A DNA stretch of 43,464 bases from Azonexus sp. (GCA_031274715.1 JAISPT010000026.1:1-43464), one strand, 5' to 3'; shown: positions 15,940 through 25,198, numbered from the stretch's first letter. The notes: generated by a model from the sequence alone, not told the origin. Numbers and translations are program-made.

Positions 15940-17210
15940 TGCTGGCCGGACTGCTCGCCCGACTGGTGCCGCTTCGCCAAGACGAGGCAGCGCCGACGTT
16001 GCTGGCCACCGCCTACGGCTTCGCCATCCTGTTCGCCTATTACCTGCTGCGCCCGGTGCGCGACGAGATCGGCGCGGCCGACCGTGGTAACCTGCAAGTG
16101 CTGTGGACGGCGGTGTTCCTGGTTATGCTGCTGGCCGTGCCGCTGTACTCGGCGGCCGTCGCCCGCCTCTCCCGGGCGGTATTCATCCCGCTGACCAACC
16201 GCTTCTTCGCCGCCAACTTAGTGCTGTTCTACCTGGCGCTGATGCTATTGCCGGAGACGGCCCGACCCTGGATCGACCGCGTTTTCTACGTTTGGGTCAG
16301 CGTTTTCGCGCTGTTTGTGGTCGCCGTCTTCTGGGGTCTGGTCGTTGATCTGTTTCGCGATGAGCAGGGTGAGCGGCTGTTCGGCTTCATTGCCGTTGGT
16401 GCTTCGCTCGGCGGTATCGCCGGCTCGACGACGACCGCGTTGCTGGCGCCGGTGCTGCCGGTGTTCCTGCTGCTCCTGCTCGCCGTACTGCCGCTGGAAG
16501 CGGCCGGCCGCCTGGGCCGTGCCCTTGACCGCCACGCCGAGCAGGCACCGGCAACGCTGCGCCGCGCGCCGCCCGCGCCCATCGGCGGCAGCGCCTGGAG
16601 CGGCATCGGTCCGGTCTTCCGTTCGCCGGCCCTGCGCCGTATCGCGCTGTGGATTTTGCTGATGACCTTCGCCTCGACCATTCTCTATTTCGTGCAATCG
16701 CACTTGGTCGGCGAGGCCATCACCGATCGCGCCGCGCGCCGGGCCTTCCTGGCGCGTATCGATCTGGCCGTCAATGTTGTCACCGTTGCCACCCAGCTCC
16801 TGCTGACCGCCTGCATCCTCGCCCGCCTCGGTGTCGGGGCGACGCTGGCCGTGCTGCCGGCCGTCGCTGCACTCAGTTTCGTTGTCCTCGGCAATGCCGG
16901 GGCCGGCGGTGCCCTGGTGGCGCTGCTGGTGGTCCGCGTACTCTTCGACAGTAGCCGCCATGCGTTGGCCAAGCCGGCGCGTGAGGTCTTGTTCACTCGG
17001 TTGACGCGCGAGCAGCGCTACAAATCGAAAGCCTTTATCGATGCCGCCGTCTATCGCGGCGGCGATCTGCTCAGCGGCTGGATCTATGCCGGCTTCGGCG
17101 CGCTCGGCCTGGGCGCGGCAGCCATCGCCCTGATCGCGGCGCCGGTGGCGGTGCTGTGGGGTGTGCTGGGCTGGCAACTCGGGCGGATGCCAGCAGAAAA
17201 GGAGGAATAG
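15939..17210 (+). CDS. ATP/ADP-translocase-like (NTT family/MFS) transporter
   Basis: The 423-residue protein has about twelve hydrophobic spans. The start YYLLRPVRDEIGAA near 34-47 and the VFWGLVVDLF, RLFGFIAVGASLGGIAG and YRGGDLLSGW segments match the NTP/NDP exchange transporter group known from Rickettsia and Chlamydia and found, with unknown substrate, in many free-living bacteria. The ATG at 15939 overlaps the stop of the previous reductase; longer in-frame starts lie inside that gene. There is no sign of intracellular lifestyle in the window, so nucleotide exchange should not be assumed. The next gene, tag, starts 4 nt after its stop. Confidence 0.8.
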   Translation: MLAGLLARLVPLRQDEAAPTLLATAYGFAILFAYYLLRPVRDEIGAADRGNLQVLWTAVFLVMLLAVPLYSAAVARLSRAVFIPLTNRFFAANLVLFYLALMLLPETARPWIDRVFYVWVSVFALFVVAVFWGLVVDLFRDEQGERLFGFIAVGASLGGIAGSTTTALLAPVLPVFLLLLLAVLPLEAAGRLGRALDRHAEQAPATLRRAPPAPIGGSAWSGIGPVFRSPALRRIALWILLMTFASTILYFVQSHLVGEAITDRAARRAFLARIDLAVNVVTVATQLLLTACILARLGVGATLAVLPAVAALSFVVLGNAGAGGALVALLVVRVLFDSSRHALAKPAREVLFTRLTREQRYKSKAFIDAAVYRGGDLLSGWIYAGFGALGLGAAAIALIAAPVAVLWGVLGWQLGRMPAEKEE

Positions 17211-17214
17211 GCGA

Positions 17215-17793
17215 ATGAACGGTGAACGCTGTCCGTGGTGCGAGGGGTCCGAACTCTACCGCCACTATCACGATACGGAATGGGGTGTGCCGCTGAAGGA
17301 CGAGCGTGCGTTGTTCGAACTGCTGCTGCTCGAAGGCGCCCAGGCCGGGCTGTCGTGGGCGACGATCCTGAAGAAGCGGGAGAACTATCGGCGCGCCTTC
17401 GATGGTTTCGACCCGGCCAAGATCGCCGCTTACGACGAAACCAAGGTCGCCGCACTACTGGCTGATCCAGGCATCGTCCGCAACCGGGCCAAGGTCGCCG
17501 CCGCCATCGGCAACGCCCGCGCCTGTCTGGCGCTGTATGCCGGCGGCGGCTCGCTGGTTGATTTCTTATGGCAGTTCGTCGACGGCGAGCCAATCGTCAA
17601 CCATTGGACCCACCTTGCCGAAGTGCCGGCACGCACAGCGCAGTCGGATGCGATGAGCAAGGCCTTACAAAAGGCCGGCTTCAAATTCGTTGGGAGTACC
17701 ATCTGCTACGCGCTGATGCAGTCGGCTGGGCTGGTCAACGACCACCTGACCAGTTGCCCGCGCCATGCCGAGATCGCCGCCGGCCTGGCGTAA
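17215..17793 (+). CDS. tag: DNA-3-methyladenine glycosylase I
   Basis: Tag removes 3-methyladenine from DNA, the first step of base-excision repair of alkylation damage. The 192-residue product shows the zinc-snap residues Cys6 and His19 near the N-terminus and the matching His and Cys in VNDHLTSCPRH near the C-terminus, together with YHDTEWGVP near 18-26 and LLEGAQAGLSWATIL near 38-52 with the substrate-binding Glu. Length is close to E. coli Tag (187). GGAGG precedes the ATG. It is the last gene of the tight run from 14002, followed by a T-rich stretch at 17830-17837 that may end the transcript. Confidence 0.95.
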   Translation: MNGERCPWCEGSELYRHYHDTEWGVPLKDERALFELLLLEGAQAGLSWATILKKRENYRRAFDGFDPAKIAAYDETKVAALLADPGIVRNRAKVAAAIGNARACLALYAGGGSLVDFLWQFVDGEPIVNHWTHLAEVPARTAQSDAMSKALQKAGFKFVGSTICYALMQSAGLVNDHLTSCPRHAEIAAGLA

Positions 17794-17863
17794 CGCTAAG
17801 CGCAGCGGGCCCGGCTGGGAATCACCCCCTTTTTTTTGTCACCCACCATCACAGGAGAAGCTC

Positions 17864-18415
17864 ATGAGCCAATACCAAATCGCCGTCATTGTCGGGAGCC
17901 TGCGCCAGGACTCCTTCAACCGCAAGCTGGCTACCGCCATCGCCCGCCTGGCGCCGGCCGAATTTTCCTTCAAGCAGGTGGCGATCGGCGACCTGCCGCT
18001 CTACAACCAGGACGACGACGACCGCCCGGCGCCGGCGGTGGCGCGCCTGAAAGGCGAGATCAAAGCGGCGCAGGGCCTGCTATTCGTGACGCCGGAATAC
18101 AACCGCTCGATTCCCGGCGTGCTGAAGAACGCCCTCGACCACGGCTCGCGCCCCTACGGCCAGAGCGCCTGGGGCGGCAAGCCGGCCGGCGTCGTCGGCG
18201 TCTCGGTCGGAGCCATCGGCACGGCGCTGGCGCAGCAGCACTTGCGCAACATCCTCGCTTACCTCGATGTGCCCACCCTGGGCCAGCCGGAAGCCTTCAT
18301 CCATGCCAAGGATGGTTTCTTCGACGCGGACGGCAACGTTGGCGTCGGTAGCCGGGCCTTTGTGCAGAGCTGGGTCGACCGCTACGTGGCCTGGGTCAAG
18401 CGGCACACCGGTTGA
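17864..18415 (+). CDS. NADPH-dependent FMN reductase (chromate/quinone reductase type)
   Basis: The 183-residue protein has the flavodoxin-like fold of the NADPH:FMN reductase family: IVGSLRQDSFNRKLA near 8-22 binds the FMN phosphate and TPEYNRSIPGVLKNALDH near 74-91 is the family signature. It resembles E. coli YieF/ChrR, which reduces quinones and chromate. AGGAGAAG lies before the ATG at 17864, and a 70-nt spacer with a T8 run separates it from tag, so it likely has its own promoter. Substrate cannot be read from sequence. Confidence 0.92.
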   Translation: MSQYQIAVIVGSLRQDSFNRKLATAIARLAPAEFSFKQVAIGDLPLYNQDDDDRPAPAVARLKGEIKAAQGLLFVTPEYNRSIPGVLKNALDHGSRPYGQSAWGGKPAGVVGVSVGAIGTALAQQHLRNILAYLDVPTLGQPEAFIHAKDGFFDADGNVGVGSRAFVQSWVDRYVAWVKRHTG

Positions 18416-18428
18416 TTCTCCGCTGGCG

Positions 18429-18470
18429 AGGGAGGGAGTCTGATTCCCTCCCTTCTCCCCCCGAGGGGGG
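18429..18470. repeat. Double hairpin, REP-like intergenic palindrome
   Basis: Two stems in series: a 9-bp AGGGAGGGA/TCCCTCCCT pair (18429-18437 with 18445-18453), then CCCCCC-GA-GGGGGG (18457-18470). It lies between convergent genes with no T-run. The C/G-rich look resembles short interspersed intergenic repeats common in proteobacteria; it may also work as a factor-independent stop for the convergent transcripts. Confidence 0.5.
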
Positions 18471-18552
18471 ACGGGAGAGGATTGGGGGCAATGGCGCAGG
18501 AAAGTGCCGACTAAACCCCAACCATACTAAAGACGACTATTTGAGAGCTGGA

Positions 18553-19395
18553 TCAACGGTTGGCGTCGGGCAGATAGCACAGCGCTTGACCGGCGGGCGG
18601 CGTACTCGACCACTTGCCGGCGCACAGCTTGTTGCGCAAGCCTTCCCGACAGAAGAAGCCGGACACCCCGGCCGCGCACTCGTTGGTCGAGCGCTCTTTG
18701 TACAACTGATCAATGCTCTTGCTCTCCGAGGCCGGGAGCGCTGGCATGGTAGCTTCGGGTTGCGGTGTTGGCGCGGCAACGGCTGGCTTGGGCGACGAAC
18801 AGAGATCCGGCCAGGCGCGTTTAGCGATAGCACCGGCTTGATTTGCCGTGAGATTGTTGTCCTTGCGAATCTTGGCGGTGCCGGTGCGGCATGAAGCGGG
18901 TTGCGGCCCGGTCTGCAGGCGCGCAATCAAATCCTTGGCTTCCGCTTCATTGAGTATGACCGGCTTGTCGGTGGCGGGTTGATCGGCAACGGCTGGTGGT
19001 GTCTCGGTCGCCGCTGGCGCAAGCGGTACTTCCTCTGGCGGTTCGGCTGCCGGAGCCGAAGGGGCCGGCGCGGGTGGAACTTCGGTCACCTCGTTGGTGG
19101 ACTGCTTGAATAGCCATAGCCCACCGGCCACGATTACCAGGACGAGCGCAATCAGGCCAAACCAGACGGCGGTTGATCTGGCCGGCGCGGCAGCCTCTGA
19201 AGTTTGTTCTGGGGGAGCGCTTGGCGGCGTATCCGGCTGCTGGGCTTCGTCCCCAGAATCCACGGGTGGTTCGATGGGAATGGCGGGTTGCGGCTGAGGA
19301 GTTTGTGTTACGGCGCGCGCGGACAGGGGAGCGCCGCATTGGGCGCAAAATTTAGTGCCATCCCGATTGTTGGCGCCGCATTGAGTGCAGAACAT
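18553..19395 (-). CDS. Zinc-ribbon, single-span membrane protein of unknown function
   Basis: The 280-residue product starts with a zinc ribbon (two CxxC pairs in the first 20 residues: CTQC and CAQC), then a Pro/Ala/Gln-rich linker (about 25-75), one membrane span (about 77-98), a second Pro/Ala/Glu-rich linker and a C-terminal part with at least six cysteines (about 165-280) that could form disulfides outside the membrane. The layout suggests a cytoplasmic ribbon and a periplasmic cysteine-rich domain. AAGGAAA precedes the ATG. It lies 45 nt downstream of another zinc-ribbon membrane protein gene. I know no function for this arrangement. Confidence 0.8.
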   Translation of the reverse strand: MFCTQCGANNRDGTKFCAQCGAPLSARAVTQTPQPQPAIPIEPPVDSGDEAQQPDTPPSAPPEQTSEAAAPARSTAVWFGLIALVLVIVAGGLWLFKQSTNEVTEVPPAPAPSAPAAEPPEEVPLAPAATETPPAVADQPATDKPVILNEAEAKDLIARLQTGPQPASCRTGTAKIRKDNNLTANQAGAIAKRAWPDLCSSPKPAVAAPTPQPEATMPALPASESKSIDQLYKERSTNECAAGVSGFFCREGLRNKLCAGKWSSTPPAGQALCYLPDANR

Positions 19396-19440
19396 GCGCT
19401 TTCCTTTCTGATGCGAGCGGGGTCGTCCTCGGCCGCCGGT

Positions 19441-20541
19441 TTATTTCAGCTTATGGCCGCAGTTTCCGCAGAATACGTCATCACTGCCGATGGTTTGTTC
19501 GCAGGCCGGGCAGGTGAGGGGAGTTTCCGGCGACGCGGAAGTTGTGGCTGCCGTTGCCGCCGTCGCCATTTGTTCTCGGGCTTGTTGGATGCTCGTGCGT
19601 GCCTTGTCTTGAGCCGCCTTGAGCTTCTCCTCGATGTCCTGGCTGCTGAGACCGTCGGTGACATAGCTGTAAATCAGACAATAGCCGGCAATGGCGAGGA
19701 GCATGGGCAGCACCCAGGCAGTGGAGACAAGCAGAAGACTGCCGATGAGGGCTGCGACGGCGTAGCCGGAACCTCCGCCCATGAGCATGCTGTTCATGAC
19801 ACCCAGGCCGCTGAGGCCGCCGGTGTAGCCGATGATGGGCAGGGAGAGCGCACTGGTAAAGCCGATGCCAACTCCGAGAATGAACATGATGATGCCGGCG
19901 ACTACGCTGACGAGCAGGCCCAGCAATAAGGTATTAATGACGACGGCGAGCAGTCTCTGGCGGGCGACAGCAATCAGGAGGGCAACGGTTTGTACTGTTG
20001 TTTTGCCGTTCCAGATGGCCGGTCCGGCCAGCATGGTGATGTAGAGCGCGGAGAATAGCGTGAGTCCAGTCACGATGACGCAGACGGGAAAGACAAGGGT
20101 GTAGAGCAGCGCTCCGATGCCGGGAATTTTGCAGATCAGCAGGAGCACGGCGACACCGATGGCGATGCCGAGCACGAGGAGGAACAGCAGCACACACACG
20201 CCGATCAGGCGGGGCAGGGTGGCGAGTGCCTTCAACAAGGCTTCGCGGATGGTGGGCTGGGGCTTGCCGGTCATTTGCGCGTCAAGGATGAAACCGGTAG
20301 CCGAGAAGCCGGTGATGCAAAAAAGGAAATCGATTACGCCACCCACGAGTCCGAACAATCCCGCCAGGAAAACATGGCCGCGGAAGGCGAGGCTACCGGT
20401 AAGGTAGGTCAGCAATGCGCCAAGCAGGGCACAGCCAATCAGCGTCATGCCCAGTGTGGCGAAGGCCCGTCGATTGGTCAGGGCATCCAGGGCAGACAAC
20501 AGTCCCTTGGTTTTTACCAGTTGTTCGGCAATTGCGCTCAT
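19441..20541 (-). CDS. Multi-span membrane protein with C-terminal zinc ribbon
   Basis: The 366-residue product has about seven hydrophobic spans between residues 30 and 300 with glycine-rich loops, a helical charged segment (about 300-330), then a C-terminal zinc ribbon with CPAC and CGNC. It differs from its downstream neighbour, which has the ribbon at the N-terminus; the shared ribbon and close spacing suggest a common complex. AAGGGGAAA precedes the ATG. It may share the transcript of the feo operon ending 177 nt upstream, although no linkage can be proved. Function unknown. Confidence 0.8.
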   Translation of the reverse strand: MSAIAEQLVKTKGLLSALDALTNRRAFATLGMTLIGCALLGALLTYLTGSLAFRGHVFLAGLFGLVGGVIDFLFCITGFSATGFILDAQMTGKPQPTIREALLKALATLPRLIGVCVLLFLLVLGIAIGVAVLLLICKIPGIGALLYTLVFPVCVIVTGLTLFSALYITMLAGPAIWNGKTTVQTVALLIAVARQRLLAVVINTLLLGLLVSVVAGIIMFILGVGIGFTSALSLPIIGYTGGLSGLGVMNSMLMGGGSGYAVAALIGSLLLVSTAWVLPMLLAIAGYCLIYSYVTDGLSSQDIEEKLKAAQDKARTSIQQAREQMATAATAATTSASPETPLTCPACEQTIGSDDVFCGNCGHKLK

Positions 20542-20717
20542 GAGTTTCCCCTTGTTGGTATTGCGGCTGGAATGGCTGCTATTTCAAATGCCGGGAGGTT
20601 TGCTATGGCTGAAATCAGGTGATTACTATCCCAGAAAGATAACAGATTCTCCGAAAGAGGGACTTGCCGGCTGCCCTGATGGCGGCACCGCCTGCGGCAC
20701 GGTCCGCAACGGGGGTG

Positions 20718-20990
20718 TCAGGTGCGGCGGAGCGTCTTGTCGGCGGTCTGGTTGACGACCCAGATGTAGCGGGCCACCGAATGTTCCAGCGCCAGTTCGA
20801 CCTCGTCGGCCAGAATTACGGTCATCGGCTTTTGCTGCAGCACGCGTAGCGGCCGGCCTTCGGCCAGGCCGTAGGCGGTCAGTTGTTCGCGCTGTAGCGC
20901 GTCGATTTCCTCGCCCAGTCCGGCCAAGCAGACTTCCGTACCGGGCGCGATGAAGGCGAGGGGCAGGCGGGCGTCGTGAGAGGTGTTCAT
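20718..20990 (-). CDS. feoA: Ferrous iron transport protein A
   Basis: FeoA is a small SH3-like cytoplasmic partner of FeoB. The 90-residue product has the fold pattern LAFIAPGTEVCLAGLG near 11-26, then LQREQLTAYGLAEGRPLRVLQ near 32-52 and ALEHSVARYIWV near 67-78, where family members have ELALRRSEARRIFV-like ends. It follows feoB by 6 nt on the same strand, the reverse of the usual feoA-feoB order. No feoC is seen. It is the last gene of the iron operon. Confidence 0.88.
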   Translation of the reverse strand: MNTSHDARLPLAFIAPGTEVCLAGLGEEIDALQREQLTAYGLAEGRPLRVLQQKPMTVILADEVELALEHSVARYIWVVNQTADKTLRRT

Positions 20991-20996
20991 CGTGGT

Positions 20997-22955
20997 TTAC
21001 CAGAGGGCGCGCAGGATGAGGTTGAAGAGGCCGCCGACGAAGAAAGCGAAGGGGACGATGATGATGACCATCAGAGCCGCTGTCCTGGCGCCGCGCTCCT
21101 TGATCATCATCAGCAGGCTGGCGAAGCAGGGGATGAACAGGGTGATGGTGATCATGCCGACCACCGCTTGAACCGGGGTCAGCGCGTCGGCCATGACGAA
21201 CAGGCCGGTGGCGCCGAAATCGCGGCGTAGGAAGCCCATCACGAAGGCGGCCGAGGCTTCCTTGGGCAGACCGAGCCAGCCGGTGACCAGCGGCTCGCCG
21301 GCTTCGATGATGGCCGGCAGGGCGCCGGTCTTGTCGAGGACGAACATCAGGAGAGTGCCGATCAGAAACAGCGGGATGACTTCGAGCAAGTACCACTTGA
21401 GGCGGCCGACGGTCTTCTTGACGACGTTGCCGATGATCGGCAGGCGCATCGGCGGCAATTCGGTGACCAGCGGGATGCGCCGGCCGGGAATCAGCTTCGA
21501 GGCGAGAAAGCCGGACAGCAGCAGGATGCCGATCATGGCCAAAGCCCAGACCAGCAATGCCTTGAAGGAAACACCGCCGAGCATGCCGAGGACGACGCCG
21601 AGCTGGGCCGAGCAGGGGATGGCCAGGGCCAGCAGGAAGACCGTAATGAGCCGTTCGCGCGGGCTGTGCAGGATGCGCGTGGTCAGCGTCGCCATCGTCA
21701 CACAGCCCAGGCCGAGCACCATCGGCAGCACGGCGCGGCCGTTGAGGCCGATCATGGCGAACAGCCGGTTGGCGATCACCGACAGGCGCGGCAGGTAGCC
21801 GGAATCTTCGAGGATGCCGAAGGCGATAAAGAAGGTGGTGACGATCGGAAAAATCAACGCTAGAGCATAGGTCATACCCATGGTCCATAGGCCGTACTGG
21901 CCGACCAGTAACTCGCTGAACCAGCCGTTGCCGAACCAGTGTTCGACCAGGGCGCTGAAGCCGGGGTTGAGGATGCCGTTGAACAGTTTTTCCTCGAACA
22001 GGCCGACCAGCGTCGTCGCGCCGAATACCCCGACGAACAGGTACACCGCGTAGAGCACGGTGAGCAGGATCGGGATGCCCCACAGCGGATGCACTACCGC
22101 CTGGCCGACGCGCTGGGCCAGCAACGGGCTGCTATGTACGGTGCGGCGGGCAACGCTGACGGCCAGCGCATCGGCGGCGACGGTGCGTTCGCGGGCGAGC
22201 AGTGTCGGCAGATCGCCGTCGGCACGGGCGCGAGCCTGCTCACGCAGGGCGGCGAGATCGGCGTAGCGGTCGCCGGCCCGCTCGCGCAGCCAGCTTTCCA
22301 CTTCGCTGTCGGCGCCGAGGTAGAGGATGGCCAGGCCGCGCGCTGCCAGCACCGGGTGCGGCGCATTTTCCGCGATGGCCGCAGCGAGCGCCGCGATGTC
22401 GGTTTCCAAATCCGGGTCGTAGCGCAGCAGCGGGGCGGCTGTGGTCGCTCGGGCGATGCTGCCGGCCAGTTCGCCGATGCCTTCACCACCAGTGGCGACA
22501 GTGGTCAGCACCGGGATCGCCAATTCCTCGGCCAGGCCGTCGACGTCGACGGTGACGCCGCGGGCGGTGGCTTCGTCGTGCATGTTCAGGGCCAGTACCA
22601 TCGGTATGCCGAGATCGGCCAGCAGAGCAGTCAAGGTCCGGGTCCGGCGCAGGTTCTTGGCATCGCCGACTTGTACCAGGCAGCGGCTCGGTTCGTTGAG
22701 CAGGGCGCGCATCGTTGCCCGCTCGTCGTCGCTGCGTGACGGCAGGGCGAGTACGCCCGGCGTGTCGAGCAGCGCCGCCTGCGGGTCGAAGCGAGCGCTG
22801 GCGCGGGTTACCTCGACGGTGGTGCCGGGGTAGTTGGAAACATTGACGTAGGCGCCGGTCAGGCGGTGGAACAACACTGACTTGCCAACATTGGGATGGC
22901 CGATCAGGAGGATAGCGTTGGTGAGGGGTAGGGGAGTCACGTCGTTTCTAAGCAA
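20997..22955 (-). CDS. feoB: Ferrous iron transporter B
   Basis: FeoB is the GTP-gated Fe(II) permease of the inner membrane. The 652-residue product has the G domain at the N-terminus: G1 GHPNVGKS at 19-26, G2 region YPGTTVEV, G3 DTPGV, and G4 NMHD. A helical linker (about 165-270) leads to a membrane part (about 280-652) with two Gate-type repeats, including the conserved PCSAQLGVVLGML and IPCFASLLMM cysteine motifs. It is shorter than E. coli FeoB (773). The frame opens at a TTG (22955); a GTG five codons later is an alternative, neither having a clear ribosome-binding site. It lies 37 nt after ftrD and 6 nt before feoA. Confidence 0.95.
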   Translation of the reverse strand: MLRNDVTPLPLTNAILLIGHPNVGKSVLFHRLTGAYVNVSNYPGTTVEVTRASARFDPQAALLDTPGVLALPSRSDDERATMRALLNEPSRCLVQVGDAKNLRRTRTLTALLADLGIPMVLALNMHDEATARGVTVDVDGLAEELAIPVLTTVATGGEGIGELAGSIARATTAAPLLRYDPDLETDIAALAAAIAENAPHPVLAARGLAILYLGADSEVESWLRERAGDRYADLAALREQARARADGDLPTLLARERTVAADALAVSVARRTVHSSPLLAQRVGQAVVHPLWGIPILLTVLYAVYLFVGVFGATTLVGLFEEKLFNGILNPGFSALVEHWFGNGWFSELLVGQYGLWTMGMTYALALIFPIVTTFFIAFGILEDSGYLPRLSVIANRLFAMIGLNGRAVLPMVLGLGCVTMATLTTRILHSPRERLITVFLLALAIPCSAQLGVVLGMLGGVSFKALLVWALAMIGILLLSGFLASKLIPGRRIPLVTELPPMRLPIIGNVVKKTVGRLKWYLLEVIPLFLIGTLLMFVLDKTGALPAIIEAGEPLVTGWLGLPKEASAAFVMGFLRRDFGATGLFVMADALTPVQAVVGMITITLFIPCFASLLMMIKERGARTAALMVIIIVPFAFFVGGLFNLILRALW

Positions 22956-22992
22956 AATGCGGAGCGTCGGCTGGCTAGTTTACCCGGTCGGC

Positions 22993-24390
22993 TCACCAGA
23001 TGAAGAAAACCAGCATCCACATGCCGGCCATCAGAGCTACCGGCGGGAGCATGGCGAGGAAGGCGCCGGCCCGGCGCGTGAGGCCAACGCGGGCGGTCGA
23101 AACCAAGCGTAGGGCCAGCCACAGACTGACCAGGCAGCCGGCGGCGAGCAGCGCAATGCGCAAAGTCGGCAGCCAGCCCAGCCAGAAATGCTCGGCCTTG
23201 AGATGGGTCACGGTCAGCATCGACAAGCCGAGGATGACGCTCGCCGCGGCTAGCGGTGTGAGTGCCAAGGTGAAACGCTGCCAAGTCAGGGCCGGGCTGT
23301 GCAGCAGGCGGGCGGTCAGCATCGGGCCGGCCAGTAGCAGGCTGCCGAGCAAGAAGCCACCGCCGAGCAGGTAGGCGAGGATCAGGCCACCGTCGAGCCA
23401 GGTAAACAGGTCGTTGGCTTCCGGGTAGTGGGTCAGCAACCACCACGGGATGTCATTGTCGAGCAGGGCGAAATGCTCACGCTCAACCAGCCACTCGGCG
23501 AGCGCCAGCTTGGCGTGCAGGAACCATGGGCTGACCGTCCACTGGAAGGCAGCGGTGGCAACGCCGAGCACACCGTAGACCAGGGTTAACGCCTCCGCCG
23601 TGCGGGCCGGGGTGGCGGGGTCGAGGATTTCAGCGAAGGGCGAGCGGGCGCGGTAGGCGACGGCTCCGCGCTGACCGGCGCAACGGCCGCAGGCATGGCA
23701 CTCGGAGGCGCTGGTCATACGCCGGATGTCGAGTAGCGGTGTGCAGTTGACTGGCGCGAAGCCGCCCCGATGACGATCCCAGGCAGCGCGGTCAACCTGG
23801 TAGTGCAGCGGGGCGATCTTGGCCAGTAACGCGAAGACGCCCGAGGCCGGGCACAGGTAGCGGCACCAGATGCGCTTTTCCCGCCCGTAGAGCAGGCCGA
23901 TGCCGATGGCGGCGACGGTCGAGCCGCCGAGTACCAGCAGGGCGGCCTGCGGGTATTCATAGACGCTGATCAACTGCCCATAGACGGTGGTGCAAACGAA
24001 AGCGACGAAGGGCCAGCCGGCCCATTTTAGCCAGCCCGGCGGGGCCTTGCCGCGGCCGTGGCGGCTGGCCCATTCGGTCAGCGAACCTTCCGGGCAAAGC
24101 AGGCCGCACCAGACGCGGCCGAGGGTCACGGTGGCGATCATTACGCCCGGCCACCATAGGCCCCAGAAACAGAACTGGGCGAACAGCCGCAGGTTGTTCC
24201 AGATGTGCGCGTTTCCCTCGGGTAGCGGCAGGAAAGCGGGGATGACGACCAGCGCCGTGTAGAGCACGACGACGATCCATTGCAGGGCGATGATCGGCCG
24301 CTGGTAGCGGCGCAGGAATAGGCCGATCCGCTCGATTCGGCTGGGGGCAGCAGGCCGCTGGAAATGAAGGTGGATGGCCTGCTCAAGCAT
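22993..24390 (-). CDS. ftrD: Membrane polyferredoxin-like protein (FtrD type)
   Basis: The 465-residue protein has about seven hydrophobic spans and cysteine groups typical of NapH/CcoG/FtrD-like iron-sulfur membrane proteins: CGLLCPEGSLTEW near 100-112, CRYLCPASGVFALL near 176-190 and CHACGRCAGQRG near 234-245. In Bordetella FtrABCD and Brucella FtrABCD the homologue is thought to take electrons released by Fe(II) oxidation at FtrA/FtrB. Its first codons overlap the end of the FTR1 gene by 8 nt, so translation is coupled. The symbol is given by analogy with that system; I have not compared sequences directly. Confidence 0.8.
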   Translation of the reverse strand: MLEQAIHLHFQRPAAPSRIERIGLFLRRYQRPIIALQWIVVVLYTALVVIPAFLPLPEGNAHIWNNLRLFAQFCFWGLWWPGVMIATVTLGRVWCGLLCPEGSLTEWASRHGRGKAPPGWLKWAGWPFVAFVCTTVYGQLISVYEYPQAALLVLGGSTVAAIGIGLLYGREKRIWCRYLCPASGVFALLAKIAPLHYQVDRAAWDRHRGGFAPVNCTPLLDIRRMTSASECHACGRCAGQRGAVAYRARSPFAEILDPATPARTAEALTLVYGVLGVATAAFQWTVSPWFLHAKLALAEWLVEREHFALLDNDIPWWLLTHYPEANDLFTWLDGGLILAYLLGGGFLLGSLLLAGPMLTARLLHSPALTWQRFTLALTPLAAASVILGLSMLTVTHLKAEHFWLGWLPTLRIALLAAGCLVSLWLALRLVSTARVGLTRRAGAFLAMLPPVALMAGMWMLVFFIW

Positions 24391-25186
24391 GCTGGGCGCG
24401 GCGAATACCGAAGAAAACCAGCGCCCAGTAGCCGAGCCAGACGAGCAGCGTGGTCAAGGCTGGGCGGGCGCGGTAGCCGGTGAAATCGGCGAGCAATTTG
24501 CCACCGGTGGTACCGTCGTCGAGCAGGGCCGAGCTGTCCCATACCGGATCGATCAGCGCCGGCAGCCAGTCGGTGCCGATCAGGCGGTCGCTGGCGGCGA
24601 TCAGCAGCGACGAGGCGAGGACCAGCAGCAAGATAGAGGACAAGCGCAGCAGCAGGCCGAGGTTAAGTCGCGTCAAGCTTTTCGCCGCCAGCCAGGCGGT
24701 GGCCGCGGCGCCGACGAAGCCGGCGGTGGAACCGACGATGAGCGGCAAGAGATCGCTGCCCTGGGCCAGGCCATAGAGGAAGATCACCGTTTCCGCTCCC
24801 TCGCGGGCAACGGCCAGGGCGGCGACCACGGCCACGCCGAGATAGCCGGAGCGCTCGGCGGCAGTGGAGAGTTCGGCATGCAGCCGGGCCTTCATCCGCC
24901 GGCCGTGCCGGTGCATCCACAGCACCATCTGGGTGATCAGGCCGGCGGCGACGAGCAGCGTCGCGGTCTGGAAGATTTCCAGCGCTTGGCCGGTCAGTTC
25001 GTCCTGCACGGTCAGCAGCGCCCAGCCGAGTGCCAGGGCCAGCAGCACGCCGGCGCCGAGGCCGGTGAACAGGGCGCGGCGGCCACGACCGCTATCGTCG
25101 TTGGCCTTCAGCCAGGCGAACAGGATGCCGGCGATCAGGAAGGCTTCCAGGCTTTCCCGCCAAACCACGAAAAAGGCATTGGTCAT
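24383..25186 (-). CDS. ftrC: FTR1-type high-affinity iron permease (FtrC type)
   Basis: The 267-residue membrane protein has seven spans and the two R-E-x-x-E motifs that define FTR1/EfeU permeases: RESLE at 10-14 and REGAE near 128-132. These acidic sites pass Fe(III) made by oxidation of Fe(II) on the outer face. It begins 12 nt after the cupredoxin gene and ends inside the start of the polyferredoxin gene. Bacterial FTR1 proteins work either with EfeO/EfeB or with P19 and a cupredoxin; here the second set is present. Confidence 0.93.
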   Translation of the reverse strand: MTNAFFVVWRESLEAFLIAGILFAWLKANDDSGRGRRALFTGLGAGVLLALALGWALLTVQDELTGQALEIFQTATLLVAAGLITQMVLWMHRHGRRMKARLHAELSTAAERSGYLGVAVVAALAVAREGAETVIFLYGLAQGSDLLPLIVGSTAGFVGAAATAWLAAKSLTRLNLGLLLRLSSILLLVLASSLLIAASDRLIGTDWLPALIDPVWDSSALLDDGTTGGKLLADFTGYRARPALTTLLVWLGYWALVFFGIRRAQHA

Positions 25187-25198
25187 GATTGTCCCCCG

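Noticed and set aside
17797..17838. Terminator after tag
   Set aside because: There is a T8 run, but the stem before it is only about 4 bp; kept as a remark, not as a feature.
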